Of a stretch of DNA of 64,000 bases, positions 61,095 through 64,000 are shown one piece after another (position 1 is the stretch's first letter; every line of letters starts with the position of its first letter). The DNA comes from Pseudomonadales bacterium. Lineage in GTDB: Bacteria; Pseudomonadota; Gammaproteobacteria; Pseudomonadales; Halieaceae. The notes below the pieces were generated by a model. The model was not told the origin of the DNA. It saw nothing but the letters and a program-made list of their open reading frames with translations, and did not search any database. A program made the translations under genes and the position numbers. The stretch is taken from NCBI GenBank assembly GCA_024234675.1, contig JACKNU010000004.1, positions 106,410 through 170,409 on the forward strand, given 5' to 3'.

Positions 61095-62347
61095 GTGCGA
61101 ACCTGCCCCTCGCCAAATACCACATACTTCTGGGAGGTGAGACCCTCCAGGCCCACCGGCCCGCGGGCGTGCAGCTTGTCGGTCGAAATGCCTATCTCGG
61201 CCCCCAGCCCGTACTCGAAACCGTCGGCAAAGCGGGTAGAGGCATTGACCATCACCGAGCTGGAGTCCACTTCACGCAGGAAACGCATGGCGCGCTGGTG
61301 ATCGCGGGTGACGATGCTGTCAGTGTGCAGGGAGCTGTAGGTATTGATGTGTTCTATGGCCGTATCGAGCCCATCGACCACCCGCACCGCCAGGATGGGC
61401 GCCAGGTACTCCTCCCGCCAGTCCTGCTCACTCGCCACTTGCGCCTGCGGCAGGATCGCCCGGGTGCGCTCGCAACCGCGCAACTCCACGCCCGCCGCGG
61501 CGTAGGCCTGGGCCAGGCGCGGCAGCAGGGCGGCCGCCACCGACTCCGCCACCAGCAGGGTCTCCATAGTATTGCAGGTGCCATAGCGCTGGGTCTTGGC
61601 GTTTACCGCAATCGCCAGGGCCATGTCTTCGTCCGCGCCGTCATCCACGTAGACGTGGCATACGCCGTCCAGGTGCTTGATGACCGGCACCCTGGACTCG
61701 GCGCTGATGCGCTCTATCAGGCCCTTGCCGCCGCGGGGCACGATGACATCCACATATTCCGGCATGGTGATCAATTTGCCCACCGCCGCGCGGTCGGCCG
61801 TTGCCACCACCTGCACCGCCGTCTCGGGCAGGCCGGCCTGCCGCAGCCCCTGGGCCAGGCACTCGGCGATGGCCCGGTTCGAAGCCAGGGCCTCGGAACC
61901 ACCCCGCAGGATGGTGGCGTTGCCCGCTTTCAGGCACAGGCTCGCCGCCTCCACCGTCACGTTGGGGCGCGATTCGTAGATGATACCGATGACCCCCAGC
62001 GGCACCCGCATGCGACCCACCTGGATGCCGCTGGGCATGGTGTTCATATCGCTGATCGCACCCACGGGATCCGCAAGCGCGGCCACCTGGCCCAGGCCCT
62101 CCAGCATGTTGTCGATGCGTGCCGGGGTCAGCTCCAGGCGGTCCAGCAAGGGCGCGGCCAGGCCGTTGTCCACCCCGCGCGCCATGTCCCGGGCATTGGC
62201 TGCGGCCAACTTCGTCCGGGCGCCATCCAGCGCGTCCCGCGCCGCCAGCAAGGCCCCGTTGCGGGCTGCGGTAGCGGAGGCGGCCACATGGCGAGAGGCG
62301 GCGCGAGCGGCCTGCCCCAGTTCGACCATATACTGGTTTACATCCAT
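61091..62347 (-). CDS. proA: Gamma-glutamyl phosphate reductase
   Basis: A 418-residue NADPH-dependent aldehyde-dehydrogenase-fold enzyme of proline synthesis. Signatures: PLGVIGIIYESRPNVTVEAASLCLKAGNATILRGG, VPRGGKGLIERI, and the catalytic Cys in KTQRYGTCNTMETLL. It is first in the long minus-strand run proA-nadD-rsfS-rlmH-mrdA-rodA-mltB-rlpA-dacA-ybeD-lipB. proB is not here. Confidence 0.97.
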   Translation of the reverse strand: MDVNQYMVELGQAARAASRHVAASATAARNGALLAARDALDGARTKLAAANARDMARGVDNGLAAPLLDRLELTPARIDNMLEGLGQVAALADPVGAISDMNTMPSGIQVGRMRVPLGVIGIIYESRPNVTVEAASLCLKAGNATILRGGSEALASNRAIAECLAQGLRQAGLPETAVQVVATADRAAVGKLITMPEYVDVIVPRGGKGLIERISAESRVPVIKHLDGVCHVYVDDGADEDMALAIAVNAKTQRYGTCNTMETLLVAESVAAALLPRLAQAYAAAGVELRGCERTRAILPQAQVASEQDWREEYLAPILAVRVVDGLDTAIEHINTYSSLHTDSIVTRDHQRAMRFLREVDSSSVMVNASTRFADGFEYGLGAEIGISTDKLHARGPVGLEGLTSQKYVVFGEGQVRT

Positions 62348-62383
62348 CGGGAACGGACTCTGTCGATTGCGGGAAAAACGGCC

Positions 62384-62389
62384 ATTATA
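62384..62389 (-). promoter_or_regulatory. -10 box for the proA run
   Basis: A minus-strand consensus TATAAT 37 bases before the proA start, in the 101-base region shared with the divergent isomerase gene. No good -35 at 17 bases. Confidence 0.45.
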
Positions 62390-62448
62390 CCTGAAGCACC
62401 CGCGCCGTGTGCTAAGCTGAGCGGATAAAAAATCACAGGAGCGCCGGC

Positions 62449-63087
62449 ATGGGCACAGCCATAGAACTGGAGTTTTTCTACGATTGCTCCAGCCCCTGGA
62501 CCTACTTCGCCTTTACCCGCATCGTGCCGCTCATGGCCGAGCTGGACCAGCCCATCCACTGGCGTCCCATCCTGGTGGGCGGCGTGTTCAACGCCGCCAA
62601 TCCCCAGGTCTACTCCCGGCGCGAAGCCATGTTCACCGATCCCGCCTACCAGCGACAGCTGAACTACTATATCAAGGACCTCAACGACTGGGCCCGGCTG
62701 TGCAAGGTCACCGCGATCATGCCGCCGGGACACCCGATCAGCAGTGTGAAAGCCATGCGCGGCGCGCTTTATGCCGAGCAACAGGGGCTACTGGTGCCCT
62801 ACTCGCGGGCGGTGTTCGCCGCCTACTGGGGCGGTGTCAGTCCCGATATCTCCAGGGATGAGGTGTTGCGGGATATCTGCGCCGAGGTGGGACTCGATGA
62901 GCAGGGATTTTTCGAGGCCATTGCCCAGCAGGTTTACAAGGACAGGCTGCGCGCCAACACCGAGGAACTGGTCCAGCGCGGCGGTTTCGGGTCGCCTACC
63001 ATTTTTATCAATGCCGATGACATGTATTTCGGCAATGACCGACTGCCGCTGGTGGAGTTCAGGCTGCGAACTTTATTACAAGAATAG
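62449..63087 (+). CDS. DsbA-fold 2-hydroxychromene-2-carboxylate isomerase family protein
   Basis: A 212-residue kappa-GST/DsbA-fold protein. LEFFYDCSSPWTYFA near the start carries the catalytic serine in place of the DsbA CxxC, and RGGFGSPTIFIN is the cis-proline loop. Known members isomerise hydroxychromene-carboxylate in naphthalene breakdown using glutathione, but chromosomal copies outside such clusters have no proven substrate. CAGGAG is placed well before ATG 62449. No catabolic genes lie nearby. Confidence 0.85.
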   Translation: MGTAIELEFFYDCSSPWTYFAFTRIVPLMAELDQPIHWRPILVGGVFNAANPQVYSRREAMFTDPAYQRQLNYYIKDLNDWARLCKVTAIMPPGHPISSVKAMRGALYAEQQGLLVPYSRAVFAAYWGGVSPDISRDEVLRDICAEVGLDEQGFFEAIAQQVYKDRLRANTEELVQRGGFGSPTIFINADDMYFGNDRLPLVEFRLRTLLQE

Positions 63088-63091
63088 TGTT

Positions 63092-63110
63092 GACAATCAT
63101 TCTCATTAGC
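63092..63110 (+). promoter_or_regulatory. Fur box and promoter of bfd
   Basis: GACAATCATTCTCATTAGC is a good match to the 19-bp Fur operator pattern. It overlaps a promoter, TTGACA (63090-63095) with a 17-base spacer and TAACTT (63113-63118), about 53 bases before bfd. Fur-iron binding here would shut the promoter off when iron is plentiful. Confidence 0.75.
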
Positions 63111-63162
63111 ATTAACTTTCACAGCAAGATTAACATGATTGCGTCCCCAGAGCGCCTGCACC

Positions 63163-63369
63163 ATGTACGTTTGTCTCTGCAAAGGCATTACCGATACCCA
63201 GATCCGCGCCGCCATCCAGGATGGCGCCAGTTCATTGCGGGATCTGCGCAACAACCTGGGCGTCGCCAGCCAGTGCGGCAAGTGCGGCGTACTCACCCGG
63301 GATATCATGCGCGAATCCATGAACAACCTGGCCGATGGCAATGAACAGCTGTTCTACGCGGTAAGCTGA
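63163..63369 (+). CDS. bfd: Bacterioferritin-associated ferredoxin Bfd
   Basis: A 68-residue BFD-like 2Fe-2S protein. The cluster ligands are C4, C6, C38 and C41 (MYVCLCKGITD and SQCGKCG). In Pseudomonas Bfd docks on BfrB and reduces its stored iron so that it can be released. ATG 63163 gives the family-typical N-terminus. Bacterioferritin lies 143 bases downstream. Confidence 0.94.
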   Translation: MYVCLCKGITDTQIRAAIQDGASSLRDLRNNLGVASQCGKCGVLTRDIMRESMNNLADGNEQLFYAVS

Positions 63370-63447
63370 CCCTGGCCAGCTTTTTATAGCTGTACACATT
63401 TTCTTTATTTCTATATTTTTCAAATACTTGGAGAACTCTTACGGTGT

Positions 63448-63498
63448 GCCCGCTTTGACAGAGCGGGCCGCCGAGTCCATTATTGTCACCTCGACAAT
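63448..63498 (+). promoter_or_regulatory. Two hairpins in the bfr leader
   Basis: GCCCGCT/AGCGGGC (63448-63454 with 63462-63468) and ATTGTC/GACAAT (63482-63487 with 63493-63498). The second ends just before the AGGAGG ribosome site of bfr. Neither has a T-run, so they do not look like terminators. Confidence 0.45.
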
Positions 63499-63512
63499 CA
63501 AGGAGGACTGAC

Positions 63513-63995
63513 ATGAAAGGCGACCCCAAGGTAATCGAACACCTCAACAAGGTACTGGGCAACGAGTTGGTTGCCATCAACCAGTATTTCCTCCATGCGC
63601 GCATGTACAAGGACTGGGGCCTGCAGGAACTGGGCGACCACGAATACCACGAATCCATCGATGAGATGAAGCACGCCGACCGGCTGATCGAGCGCATCCT
63701 GTTCCTGGAAGGGCTGCCCAACCTGCAGGATCTCGGCAAGTTGCTGATAGGCGAGAATGCCAGGGAAATGCTGGAGTGCGACCTGAAACTGGAGCACAAG
63801 GCCCACATAGACCTCAAAAACGCGGTGGCCTACTGTGAATCCGTCTCCGATTATGTATCGCGGGACCTGTTCGTGGCGATCATGGAGTCGGAAGAAGAGC
63901 ACATCGACTGGCTGGAGACCCAGCTGGGCCTGATCGAGAAAGTGGGATTGCAGAATTACCTGCAAACCGCCATGCACACGGTGAAACCGGCGTAG
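63513..63995 (+). CDS. bfr: Bacterioferritin
   Basis: A 160-residue haem-binding ferritin. All ferroxidase ligands are present: E18, E51, H54, E94, E127 and H130, with haem-ligand M52 in ESIDEMKHADR. The 24-mer stores iron as a ferric mineral and detoxifies Fe(II). ATG 63513 has AGGAGG at seven bases; the frame is open ten codons upstream. Pairing with Fur-linked bfd suggests reciprocal store and release. Confidence 0.97.
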   Translation: MKGDPKVIEHLNKVLGNELVAINQYFLHARMYKDWGLQELGDHEYHESIDEMKHADRLIERILFLEGLPNLQDLGKLLIGENAREMLECDLKLEHKAHIDLKNAVAYCESVSDYVSRDLFVAIMESEEEHIDWLETQLGLIEKVGLQNYLQTAMHTVKPA

Positions 63996-64000
63996 TTTAT

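Overview
The window is a GC-rich, gene-dense stretch of bacterial chromosome. It holds 69 protein genes on both strands, one of them cut by the left edge. I see no rRNA, tRNA, CRISPR array, phage, integrase or transposase. Gene content and order are those of a gammaproteobacterium of the Pseudomonas/Cellvibrionales/Alteromonas type: hda-DUF2066-purM-purN-DUF3108; rsmI-lpoA-yraN-diaA-dolP; sspA/sspB-pet genes-rpsI-rplM-zapE; degS-hisD-hisG-ibaG-mlaC; yrbG-kdsD-kdsC-lptA-lptB-rpoN-hpf-ptsN-rapZ-npr; mreBCD-maf-yhdP; gatCAB; proA-nadD-rsfS-rlmH-mrdA-rodA-mltB-rlpA-dacA-ybeD-lipB. A marine Cellvibrionales/Halieaceae-like host is my guess from style and gene order, not a proof.

Layout. 1-2.7 kb: a YhhQ-type transporter and a methionine aminotransferase/omega-amidase pair. 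2.7-8.3 kb: OmpA-like porin, Hda, and the purMN purine genes between two conserved exported proteins. 8.3-13.4 kb (minus strand): PlsC-type acyltransferase, NDH-2-like dehydrogenase, dCTP deaminase, Mrp/ApbC carrier, RsmI. 13.4-16.9 kb (plus): lipoprotein activator LpoA, YraN, DiaA, DolP. 16.9-23 kb (minus): SspB/SspA, the cytochrome bc1 complex (with cytochrome b and c1 in one reading frame), S9/L13, ZapE. 23-27.8 kb: ZapG and DegS facing hisD-hisG-ibaG-mlaC. 28-37.6 kb (plus): Kdo and LPS export genes, RpoN with its PTS-Ntr satellites, MgtE, DarP. 37.6-44.6 kb (minus): YhdP, Maf, MreDCB. 44.9-48.4 kb (plus): GatCAB. 48.4-48.95 kb: a gene-free block of nested inverted repeats. 48.95-52.5 kb: RF3 and a RegB/RegA-type redox two-component pair. 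52.5-62.3 kb (minus): cell-wall elongation and ribosome/NAD/proline genes. 62.4-64 kb (plus): a DsbA-fold isomerase and an iron-regulated Bfd/Bfr pair.

Much of the window serves one theme, building and guarding the envelope: peptidoglycan elongation (MreBCD, RodA, PBP2, MltB, RlpA, DacA, LpoA), LPS (KdsC/D, LptA/B), phospholipid traffic (MlaC, YhdP, DolP) and stress sensing (DegS). Cell-cycle factors (Hda, ZapE, ZapG, DiaA) and translation factors (RF3, GatCAB, RsmI, RlmH, RsfS, HPF, S9, L13) fill much of the rest.

This is mainly core genome and I found no convincing undescribed defence or biosynthetic system. The points that deserve a second look are the cytochrome b/c1 single-frame fusion with a PVWY Qo motif; the absence of murA, mlaFEDB and lptC from loci where they normally sit, leaving mlaC alone; an mreC whose conserved N-terminus can only be reached from an ATC start; and the repeat block upstream of the prfC terminus.
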